Assembly: GCA_040002845.1 (NCBI GenBank)
Contig: JBDUDR010000167.1
Coordinates: 1-5,265 of the forward strand
DNA from: JBDUDR01 sp040002845
GTDB taxonomy: Bacteria; Actinomycetota; Actinomycetes; Propionibacteriales; Nocardioidaceae
Direction: 5' to 3'
Length of the DNA: 5,265 bases
How positions within the stretch are numbered: position 1 is the stretch's first letter; each line of letters starts with the position of its first letter. The position numbers and the translations under genes are program-made. A model generated the notes under the pieces. That model ran no database searches. It worked only from the letters and a program-made list of their open reading frames with translations, and was not told where the DNA came from. Below are positions 1 to 5,265 of the stretch, one piece after another.

Positions 1-90
1 CCCGGCCGTAACCCCATGCCCCCTCATCGCTCTTGACTCGGCAGGCGAAAGCTAGCGGGCCCCTGTCTACCCACCAGCACCGGTCGGGCG

Positions 91-115
91 CCTCGATTCG
101 TGCAGACGATCGGGG
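91..115 (-). terminator. Possible hairpin terminator after the marR-type gene
   Basis: Just downstream of the regulator stop codon (119), CGAT (94-97) pairs with ATCG (109-112) and CGT (99-101) pairs with ACG (106-108). There is a one-base bulge at 98 and a four-base loop at 102-105. Two further G-C pairs lie outside a mismatch. No T-run follows on the minus strand, so this is not a canonical intrinsic terminator, although U-less hairpins are common in Actinobacteria. The rest of 1-118 holds no gene that I can support. Confidence 0.3.
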
Positions 116-118
116 CCG

Positions 119-598
119 TCACTCCAGGTCGTCGGAGGACGCTCGGCCCGCCTCGATGGTGCGCTGCAGGAAGTCGACGATGGTGTCGAGTTCCTGGTCG
201 GAGTACCGGTCGCAGATCTCCTCGAGCCTGGTGTTCATCCCGTTGAAGAGGCCATAGAGCTCGCGCTGGCGGTTGGGCATAGCCCCTACGAGCACCGCGC
301 GGCGGTCGCCCTGGACAGGTGTGCGGGTAATCCAGCCCCCTTCCTCGAGTCGACTGAGGATCCCGGTCATCGTGGCCACGTGCACGCCCAGACGGCCGGC
401 TAGCACGCTGGGCGTCAGTGGCCCACGGCGCGCGATGACGTCGAGGCAGTCGAAGTCGAGGTCCCTGAGCTCGACCCGGGTTCCGACGCGGTGGTTGAGC
501 ACGGCCAGCTCGATGCGAAGGTCACGAAGGACACGACCGGCAGCGGCCACCCGTCGGCGGCGCTCACGGCCTTGGCTCTGCTTCTCAGCCACCTTCAC
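119..598 (-). CDS. MarR-family winged helix-turn-helix transcriptional regulator
   Basis: This is a 159-residue cytoplasmic DNA-binding protein of normal MarR length. Seen: a helical N-terminal part (about 20-40), a winged helix-turn-helix at about 50-104 with LTPSVLAGRLGV and VATMTGILSRLEEGGWI as the HTH helices, the typical wing motif GDRRAVLV (D98, R99, R100), and a C-terminal helical dimerisation region (about 108-150). The N-terminus is very basic (RERRRR, 11-16). The start is uncertain. The outermost in-frame start is GTG at 598, but GTG at 592 (two codons in) has a better ribosome binding site, AAAGGTGA at 603-596. The gene is divergent from the reductase at 661, with a palindrome between them, so autorepression plus control of the reductase is the natural inference. 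Family ligands are usually small aromatic or oxidising compounds; none can be inferred here. Family assignment is secure, the target and ligand are not. Confidence 0.93.
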   Translation of the reverse strand: MKVAEKQSQGRERRRRVAAAGRVLRDLRIELAVLNHRVGTRVELRDLDFDCLDVIARRGPLTPSVLAGRLGVHVATMTGILSRLEEGGWITRTPVQGDRRAVLVGAMPNRQRELYGLFNGMNTRLEEICDRYSDQELDTIVDFLQRTIEAGRASSDDLE

Positions 599-603
599 CT
601 TTC
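596..603 (-). promoter_or_regulatory. Ribosome binding site that bears on the MarR start
   Basis: The minus strand reads AAAGGTGA here, a good match to the anti-Shine-Dalgarno complement. It ends three bases before the GTG at 592 and overlaps the GTG at 598. That favours initiation at 592, giving a 157-residue protein. The ATG at 605 on this strand is out of frame and reaches a stop within seven codons. Confidence 0.45.
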
Positions 604-607
604 ATTA

Positions 608-638
608 CTACGAGAATCATATAGTATGAGTTACGTAG
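608..638. promoter_or_regulatory. Divergent operator/promoter: long imperfect palindrome
   Basis: The 62-base spacer between the regulator and the reductase is sharply A/T-rich compared with its surroundings. It contains a perfect core inverted repeat TCATA-TAG-TATGA (617-629, centre 623). The same centre relates CTACG (608-612) to CGTAG (634-638), and 615/631 also pair. Two -10-like hexamers overlap the core: TATAGT at 620-625 on plus and TATGAT at 621-616 on minus, each 5/6 to TATAAT. I see no good -35 box for either strand. The size, symmetry and position, covering both putative -10 boxes beside a MarR gene, fit a MarR operator that would repress both directions. The binding role is inferred. 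Confidence 0.7.
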
Positions 639-660
639 GACTGGCCATCGGGTCGTCGCC

Positions 661-1266
661 ATGACCCGACGGCCCGCGGAGTTCCCGTTGCGCGATCCCA
701 GCCTGGATGTAGTCGGCGGCGATGTTCTCGACCAGGGCGCGGTCGACTCGGTCGTCGAGGGCAGCGACGCGGTGCTGTCGACACTCGGTGCACCGTTCGG
801 CAAGGAACCTGTCGAGGTGTACTCCCGAGGTGTCGAGCATGCCCTCGACGCGATGAAGCGGTACGGCGTACCCCGCCTCGTGGTCGTCAGCTCAGGTGCG
901 GTCACGGGCGAGGACGAGCCGACCGGCGGCTTCCTCTTCAACCGGGTGCTCCAGCCGTACGTCACCCGGGTCATCGGCAGGACGGTATACGACGACATGC
1001 GGCGGATGGAGGCCTTGGTCACCAGCAGCGACACCGACTGGACGATCCTGCGCCCCTCCGGCCTCTACGATCTGCCCAAGGTGACCGAGTTCTCGCTCAC
1101 CGAGGGGCACGGCCCCGGCCGGTTCACCTCCCGTGCCGACCTCGCGGCAGCCATGGTGCTGCAGCTGTCCGACGCACGATTCGTCCGCAGGGTTGCCCAC
1201 GTCATCACGACCGAGGACAACCCGAGCCTGTTCTCGGTGATCTGGCGTGAGGCGCGCAAGAAGTGA
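661..1266 (+). CDS. NAD(P)H-binding atypical SDR-family reductase, N-terminally truncated
   Basis: The 201-residue product belongs to the NAD(P)-binding/NmrA-like atypical short-chain dehydrogenase group. Seen: GGDVLD (19-24) after the second beta strand, DAVLSTLG (36-43), VVVSSGA (74-80), GRTVYDDMRRMEALV (106-120), DWTILRPSGLYD (126-137) and GRFTSRADLA (153-162), in family order. Family members are usually about 25-30 residues longer and begin with a beta strand plus a Gly-rich GxxGxxG loop that holds the cofactor. That part is absent. In the same frame upstream of ATG 661, codons 637-660 read RTGHRVVA, which fits the family just before this start, but there is no start codon between the in-frame TAG at 622 and 661. 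The gene therefore appears to have lost its 5' end and may be inactive or unable to bind cofactor normally. A 12-codon frame from ATG 626 ends in a TGA that overlaps the 661 ATG. The stop at 1264-1266 is normal. Family is confident, function as a working enzyme is doubtful. Confidence 0.8.
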   Translation: MTRRPAEFPLRDPSLDVVGGDVLDQGAVDSVVEGSDAVLSTLGAPFGKEPVEVYSRGVEHALDAMKRYGVPRLVVVSSGAVTGEDEPTGGFLFNRVLQPYVTRVIGRTVYDDMRRMEALVTSSDTDWTILRPSGLYDLPKVTEFSLTEGHGPGRFTSRADLAAAMVLQLSDARFVRRVAHVITTEDNPSLFSVIWREARKK

Positions 1267-1301
1267 TTGGTCAACGGCCTGTCGTGCGTGGGAGTTGAGA
1301 A

Positions 1302-1709
1302 TCAGACCTCGGTGGCCCCGTCGATGCGCTCTCGGAGGAAGTCGGCGTGGCCGTTGTGGCGGGCGTACTCCTCGATCATGTGCACGTAGATCCAGCGCAG
1401 CGAGACTGAGATCTGGCGTCCACCTCGTACGCCTTTCCCGATCGTGTCAAGGTCCGAGTGCTCGGCCGCGACGCGGCGGCAGCGATCGAGTTCGTGGCGG
1501 AACCGCGCCATGTCGCCCACCACGTCGGCCGCATCCACGTCGTCGAAGTCCCCGTCCTCGTTCTCGTCGGAGCAGTACAGCGGCGTTGCATCCTCGGCGG
1601 CGAGGACACGGCGGAACCAGTTCCGTTCCAACTGGACCTGTGGTTCAGTGGCCTGGGCAAGGTGCGCCTTGAGTTCAAGGGCAACTCGGACATCCGCCAA
1701 CTGGGCCAC
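1302..1709 (-). CDS. DUF664/DinB-family protein with a replaced N-terminus (probable decayed gene)
   Basis: From about residue 28 to the end this is a clear DUF664 (DinB-like, mycothiol-transferase-related) protein: ERNWFRRVLAAED (28-40), the acidic SDENEDGDFDDVDAADV stretch (47-63), SLRWIYVHMIEEYARHNGHAD (starting at 103) and FLRERIDGATEV at the C-terminus. Family members are four-helix-bundle metalloproteins with a three-histidine metal site. Two expected C-terminal histidines lie in HMIEEYARHNGHAD (H110, with H118 or H121). The first histidine, normally in an N-terminal RHLxxVE segment just before the ERNWF motif, is missing: by alignment to that motif its position holds P23. Full-length members are about 160-175 residues, so about 30-40 residues are lost. 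Residues 1-27 look unlike the family and are antisense to a plus-strand reading frame with stronger G/C third-position bias. The GTG at 1709 is the only in-frame start after the upstream TGA. The gene is convergent with the reductase, with a 35-base gap (1267-1301) that lacks a convincing terminator. Activity is unlikely. Confidence 0.72.
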   Translation of the reverse strand: MAQLADVRVALELKAHLAQATEPQVQLERNWFRRVLAAEDATPLYCSDENEDGDFDDVDAADVVGDMARFRHELDRCRRVAAEHSDLDTIGKGVRGGRQISVSLRWIYVHMIEEYARHNGHADFLRERIDGATEV

Positions 1710-1733
1710 ATGATCGCCACCTTCGTTCTCTAG
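1630..1733 (+). pseudogene. 3' remnant of an unidentified plus-strand gene
   Basis: In plus frame, 1635-1730 encodes about 32 residues, including LWFSGLGKVRLEFKG followed by NSDIRQLGHMIATFVL, and ends at TAG 1731-1733. By my hand count, 29 of 33 third positions are G or C, against 21 of 31 for the minus-strand DinB reading of the same bases, so the plus strand looks like the true coding strand here. Upstream of about 1630 the plus frame is simply antisense to the conserved DinB sequence, so no start belongs to this gene. I do not recognise the family. It ends 62 bases before the permease stop codon, a normal convergent arrangement. The interval 1734-1795 holds no gene or clear terminator that I can see. 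Confidence 0.5.
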
Positions 1734-1795
1734 AAGGTGCGGAAGTCAGCGGCCGATGGCAATCAGCAGTTGATGGAGGCGGTGAGCACTGTGGG

Positions 1796-4342
1796 CTACT
1801 CCGTTGTGATGGCCCGCAACACGTCGAGCTTGGCGGCCCGACGAGCCGGGAGCACAGCTGCGAGTACGCCGACGACGGCCGCCAGCGCGATGAACACGAC
1901 GAGCTGGATCACCGGGATCTTCAGGACCTCGATGCCCTGGGAGGCGATAGCCTGCTGCAGTGCCACCCCGAAGATCACACCCATCACCACACCAAGGACG
2001 GCGCCGAGCACCGAGATCGCTATCGACTCGAGCCGCACCATGCGACGCAGCTGTCGGCGGCTCATGCCCACCGCCCGCAACAGACCGACCTCGCGGGTGC
2101 GCTCGATGACCGACAGCGCGAGCGTGTTGATGATGCCGAGAACAGCGATCACAATCGCGAGGGCCAGCAGCGCATAGATCAGTGCGAGCACCTGGTTGAT
2201 CTGGTCGCGCTGTGACTGGGCGTACTGAGTCTGGTCCTGGAGTTTGACCGTCGGCACGTCCTTGATCTGCTGCTCGATGGCGCTTCCAACCTGCGTCGCC
2301 GACGCCGATTGGTCCTTGGTGATGTAGATCAGCGAGTCAGCTGGCTTGATGCCGCCCCCGGCCATCGTCTGGGTGGTCACCAGGTAGTTCGCGGGGACGA
2401 CCGGCGACCCGTTGAAGGTGCCTACGACAGTCAGCCTCTCGTCGCCATCGGGGAACGCGACGGTCTGCTGATCGCCGACTTGCACATCCTCGCTGTCGGC
2501 CTGATGGGCTTCCATCAACATGGTCCCCTCGCGCAGATCGGACAGCGAGCCGCTCTGGATGTCGACCGCCACCGCCTTGCCGAAGTCGGCCGGGTCGATG
2601 CCCCCGAAGAACTGCGTGCTGCCGTTGACCTTGATTTGTTGTCCGCGGAACATGGCGGCTGTGTCCACGCCTGGAGTCTTGGCGATCTCCCGGCCGATCG
2701 TCGGGGAGAACGGCGTCTGAACCGTCGTCGAAACTACGAAGTCTGCCTTGAAGGTGTCCTTGATCAGCTTGTCGGTGCTTGCAGCGGTGGACGAACCCAG
2801 GATTGCCATCGTGGTCACCAGGGCGAGGCCGATCATCAGCGCAGACGCGGTGGCGGCCGTACGCCGTGGGTTCCGCAGCGCATTCTGCGAGGCCAGTCGG
2901 CCTACCGATTTGTACATGCCGCCGAAGAGCGCGCCCAGGCCTAGCAGGACCGGTCTGCCCGCTACCGGACTCACCAACGCGACGCCGACGAGGACGCCGA
3001 GGATGCCGATCCCGACCATCAAGATCGCCTTGCCAACGCCGGTGAATAGCCCCAGCCCGAGCAGTACGAACCCGACCACGAGCAATGCCATACCCATGAC
3101 CATGCGTCGACGCAGCGAGGACTCTGGGAGGGCGACGTCATCGCGCATCGCGGCCACGGGTGCGATGCGGGAGGCGCGGAGCGCGGGGATGTATGCGGCC
3201 AGCAGTGTGACCACCATGCCCACGAGGTACGAGACGATCACCGTGCGAGCGTGCAGCTGGAGACCGGCACCGGACAGGTCCAGTCCGAACAGGCCCAGCA
3301 ACGCCTTCAGGCCGATGGCCAGCAGGAACCCGCCCAGCAGGCCGAGCGTGGAGCCGATCAGGCCGACGACGAACGCCTCGAGGAGCACTGACCTGGTGAC
3401 CTGGCGCCGGCTGGCACCCAAGGCGCGGAGCAGAGCAAGCTCGCGACTGCGTTGAGCGACCAGGATCGAGAACGTGTTGATGATCAAGAAGATCCCAACC
3501 ACCAGGGCCACCCCCGCAAAGACCAGCAGGAACGTGTTGATGAACTTCAGTGCCGACCCGATCGCGTTCAAGCTCTCGTTCGCGACGTCGTTACCGGTGC
3601 TGGCCTCCAACGTCTTCGGCAGCAGCGCCCCGATCTCGTCGGCGACCTGTCGTTGGCTGAAGCCGCTGGCCGTGGTCACGGTCAGATCTGTGTAGGCGTC
3701 ATGGCCGTGGAAGAACAACTGCTGCATCGCCGAGGTGTCGAAGACCGTCAAGGTGGCGCCGAGTAGGCCGCCCCCCGAGCCGAACTCGACGATGCCCGAC
3801 AGTTTCGCGCTCAAACGCGCCGGATCGCTGGAGGTGACCAGCGGAACCGTGTCGCCGATCTCGTACCCAGCCTTGTCGGCAGTCCGCTTGTCGAGGGCTA
3901 TCTCGCCGGTGCCGGTCGGCGCCTTCCCCTCGACGACTTGGAGCACCGGCGACCCCTGGTCGGTCTGCGCGTCGTTGAGGTTGACGCCGAGTGCTGGTGG
4001 CCCGTTGCCACCGATCGCCTTACCGTCCTTGCCGACGACGAACACTCCGAAAAGAGTGATGTCGCCTTGCACGTCCGCGACGCCGTCAAGCCCCCTGACC
4101 TTGGCGATCAGGGAGCCGGGCACATCGGCGGTCGGCTGCACGTCGCTGGAGGCGTCGGAGCCGGTTTGGCGGACGATCACGTCACCCGTGGTGTTGTCCA
4201 CGATCTTGGTGAAACTCGCGTCGAGGGCGTCTGTGAAGATGAATGATCCGGCCACGAACGCGACGCCCAAGACGATGGCGAACCCGCTCATCAGGAGCCG
4301 AAGCTTGCGGGCCAGCAGGTTCCGCAAGGTGACACGTAGCAT
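1796..4342 (-). CDS. ABC transporter permease, FtsX/MacB type, two-domain (848 aa)
   Basis: This is the membrane subunit of an ABC exporter or mechanotransmission system in the cytoplasmic membrane. About ten membrane helices are readable: 17-38, 267-295, 322-350, 365-388, 412-434, 438-460, 498-518, 716-745, 772-798 and 808-832. Two large extracytoplasmic domains lie at about 39-266 and 519-715 (MacB periplasmic-core-like). Two FtsX domains follow them (about 270-398 and 717-843) and are internal repeats: IINTFSILVAQRSRELALLR (287-306) matches IINTLALSVIERTREVGLLR (737-756), then RALGASRRQ matches RAVGMSRRQ, exactly 450 residues apart. These are the cytoplasmic segments that contact the ATPase. 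BceB-type permeases have ten helices but only one large external domain, so this is the duplicated DUF214-like form. The start MLRVTLRNLLARKLR is typical, and GGGAG (4354-4350) lies seven bases upstream. The gene is complete. The substrate is unknown: lipid, lipoprotein, peptide or drug export are all open. There is no adjacent histidine kinase or response regulator to suggest bacitracin-type sensing. Confidence 0.95.
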   Translation of the reverse strand: MLRVTLRNLLARKLRLLMSGFAIVLGVAFVAGSFIFTDALDASFTKIVDNTTGDVIVRQTGSDASSDVQPTADVPGSLIAKVRGLDGVADVQGDITLFGVFVVGKDGKAIGGNGPPALGVNLNDAQTDQGSPVLQVVEGKAPTGTGEIALDKRTADKAGYEIGDTVPLVTSSDPARLSAKLSGIVEFGSGGGLLGATLTVFDTSAMQQLFFHGHDAYTDLTVTTASGFSQRQVADEIGALLPKTLEASTGNDVANESLNAIGSALKFINTFLLVFAGVALVVGIFLIINTFSILVAQRSRELALLRALGASRRQVTRSVLLEAFVVGLIGSTLGLLGGFLLAIGLKALLGLFGLDLSGAGLQLHARTVIVSYLVGMVVTLLAAYIPALRASRIAPVAAMRDDVALPESSLRRRMVMGMALLVVGFVLLGLGLFTGVGKAILMVGIGILGVLVGVALVSPVAGRPVLLGLGALFGGMYKSVGRLASQNALRNPRRTAATASALMIGLALVTTMAILGSSTAASTDKLIKDTFKADFVVSTTVQTPFSPTIGREIAKTPGVDTAAMFRGQQIKVNGSTQFFGGIDPADFGKAVAVDIQSGSLSDLREGTMLMEAHQADSEDVQVGDQQTVAFPDGDERLTVVGTFNGSPVVPANYLVTTQTMAGGGIKPADSLIYITKDQSASATQVGSAIEQQIKDVPTVKLQDQTQYAQSQRDQINQVLALIYALLALAIVIAVLGIINTLALSVIERTREVGLLRAVGMSRRQLRRMVRLESIAISVLGAVLGVVMGVIFGVALQQAIASQGIEVLKIPVIQLVVFIALAAVVGVLAAVLPARRAAKLDVLRAITTE

Positions 4343-4343
4343 G

Positions 4344-5144
4344 TCAGCTCTCCCGCGGCGTCGAGTCGACGTGGGGGCTGAGCTTCTTCATCTCTTCCAG
4401 CACGTCGTCGGCGCTCGGATTGCGGAGCTCGTCGACCACCCGGCCGTCTCCGAGGAACACCACCCGGTCGGTGTACGCGGCGGCGATGGGGTCGTGGGTA
4501 ACCATCACGACGGTCTGCTGGAAGTCGTCGACGCTACGCCGCAGGAACCCGAGCACCTCGGCGCTGGCCTGGGAGTCGAGGTTGCCGGTCGGCTCGTCGG
4601 CGAAGACGATGGCGGGGCGACTCACGAGTGCGCGCGCACACGCGACCCGCTGCTGCTGACCCCCGGACAGCTCGCTCGGCCGATGTCGGAGCCGGTCGCC
4701 CAGACCGATGGCGGACACCACGGTGTCGAACCACTCACGGTCGACCCGGGCGCCCGCGATGTCGACGGGCAGCGTGATGTTCTCCCCCGCGGTGAGCGTC
4801 GGCACCAAGTTGTATGCCTGGAAGACGAATCCGATCCGATCCCGCCGCAGCAGCGTCAGCGCCTTGTCGTTGAGCTGAGTCAGATCGTGGTCACCGATGA
4901 ACACCTGTCCCGACGTGGCGTCGTCGAGGGCGGCCAAGCAGTGCATCAGCGTCGACTTGCCGGATCCCGACGGACCCATCACCGCCGTGAACTCGCCAGA
5001 GGCAAAGTCCACACTCACGTCCGCGAGTGCCTGCACAGATGCCTGGCCGATGCCATACGTCTTGCTCAAGCCGACCGCTCTGGCGGCGACCTTGGCTCCG
5101 TCGGCCTGTGGGTGTGCAGGCTGAGCTCGTCTGCTGCGTCGCAT
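4344..5144 (-). CDS. ABC transporter ATP-binding protein, LolD/MacB type
   Basis: The 266-residue cytoplasmic ATPase drives the permease encoded just downstream. All catalytic motifs are intact: A-loop Y30, Walker A GPSGSGKST (57-65), Q-loop Q109 in GFVFQAYNLVPTLTAGENI, signature LSGGQQQR (159-166), Walker B IVFADEP (179-185, E184 catalytic), D-loop GNLDS (187-191) and H-loop H217 in VMVTHD. The VFQAYNLVPTLTAGENI and GNLDSQ stretches are characteristic of the MacB/LolD/FtsE-like group. Residues 1-20 are a basic, low-complexity extension before the usual VAARAVGLSKTYG start. The ATG at 5144 has GAGG (5158-5155) ten bases upstream, which is acceptable but slightly far. The stop TGA (4346-4344) is one base from the permease ATG, so the two genes are almost certainly co-transcribed and translationally coupled. 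Two ATPase copies per permease unit is the expected stoichiometry for the family. Confidence 0.96.
   Translation of the reverse strand: MRRSRRAQPAHPQADGAKVAARAVGLSKTYGIGQASVQALADVSVDFASGEFTAVMGPSGSGKSTLMHCLAALDDATSGQVFIGDHDLTQLNDKALTLLRRDRIGFVFQAYNLVPTLTAGENITLPVDIAGARVDREWFDTVVSAIGLGDRLRHRPSELSGGQQQRVACARALVSRPAIVFADEPTGNLDSQASAEVLGFLRRSVDDFQQTVVMVTHDPIAAAYTDRVVFLGDGRVVDELRNPSADDVLEEMKKLSPHVDSTPRES
4350..4354 (-). promoter_or_regulatory. Permease ribosome binding site inside the ATPase gene
   Basis: The minus strand reads GGGAG, seven bases before the permease ATG (4342). It lies within the last codons of the ATPase, whose stop is one base from that ATG. This arrangement supports termination-reinitiation coupling and balanced synthesis of the two subunits. 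Confidence 0.75.
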
Positions 5145-5171
5145 TCCGTGATTTCCTCGCGTTCATTGGGG

Positions 5172-5202
5172 GTTGCTGGAGGTAGCCGTGGGCTCCTGCA
5201 AC
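5172..5202. promoter_or_regulatory. Inverted repeat in the leader of the ABC operon
   Basis: GTTGCTGGAG (5172-5181) and CTCCTGCAAC (5193-5202) are inverted copies with one mismatch, separated by eleven bases, 27 bases upstream of the ATPase start codon. It could be an operator for an unseen regulator or a hairpin in the 5' leader. I could not find a convincing -35/-10 pair in 5145-5265. No gene is visible in this stretch: the frames that cross it are antisense or out-of-frame continuations. Confidence 0.4.
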
Positions 5203-5265
5203 GGTATCGAGGGTCGCCAACCCGTCTCCATCCGGCGAACCCCTGAGACTCCCCCTGCCCGGGCC

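Noticed and set aside
33..257. 74-codon plus-strand open frame at the left end
   Set aside because: Overlaps the 3' part of the MarR gene in antisense and has no recognisable domain.
585..1034. 149-codon minus-strand open frame crossing the divergent spacer
   Set aside because: Antisense to the reductase body, which has clear SDR motifs on the plus strand; it also runs through the operator region.
1271..1298. TCAAC/GTTGA inverted repeat between the convergent reductase and DinB genes as a bidirectional terminator
   Set aside because: Only five pairs with an 18-base loop and no T-run; too weak to call.
2309..2944. 211-codon plus-strand open frame
   Set aside because: Antisense to the permease external domain and FtsX region; composition is typical of a shadow frame and no family is recognisable.
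2748..3455. 235-codon plus-strand open frame rich in Ser, Arg, Thr and Pro
   Set aside because: Antisense to permease membrane helices; the S/R/T/P-rich composition is what antisense reading of high-GC coding DNA gives.
5211..5223. GGGT/ACCC short palindrome upstream of the ATPase
   Set aside because: Four-base arms with a five-base loop are expected by chance in DNA this rich in G and C.
3735..5246. 503-codon open frame on the plus strand across the ABC genes
   Set aside because: It is fully antisense to an ATPase with every catalytic motif and to the permease N-terminus. Its translation is low in recognisable motifs and reflects the high G/C third-position shadow effect.

Overview
The window is high-GC DNA with strongly G/C-biased third codon positions. 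It carries a DUF664/DinB-type protein of the kind common in mycothiol-producing Actinobacteria, which points to an actinobacterial chromosome. The ABC permease and reductase look compatible with a Nocardioides-like or related genus, but the genus is a guess from protein style, not a database result.

Layout, left to right. (1) 119-598, minus: a MarR-family regulator. (2) 599-660: a short, unusually A/T-rich divergent spacer holding a long imperfect palindrome with -10-like hexamers on both strands. This is the best regulatory site in the window. (3) 661-1266, plus: an atypical SDR / NAD(P)H-binding reductase that lacks its N-terminal glycine-rich nucleotide-binding loop. Recognisable family sequence continues upstream of the only possible start, so the 5' end looks lost. 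(4) 1302-1709, minus: a DUF664/DinB-family protein whose last ~108 residues are well conserved, but whose first ~27 residues appear to be read backwards through the 3' end of a different plus-strand gene (about 1630-1733). (5) 1796-5144, minus: a two-gene ABC export operon, with the ATPase (5144-4344) first and an 848-residue FtsX/MacB-type permease (4342-1796) second. They are separated by one base, and the permease ribosome binding site lies inside the ATPase gene. (6) 5145-5265: the upstream leader of that operon, with an inverted repeat and no gene.

How the parts work together. The ATPase and permease form one membrane machine of the MacB/LolCDE mechanotransmission type (type VII ABC). 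The substrate cannot be read from the sequence. The MarR protein most likely represses itself and the divergent reductase through the palindrome. The 600-1740 block looks like an eroding or rearranged accessory stretch: two neighbouring genes have lost their 5' ends and one foreign 3' gene end is left behind. I see no CRISPR array, tRNA, rRNA, transposase or attachment site, and no clear evidence of a wholly new system. The most unusual content is the pair of truncations and the back-to-back gene chimera.
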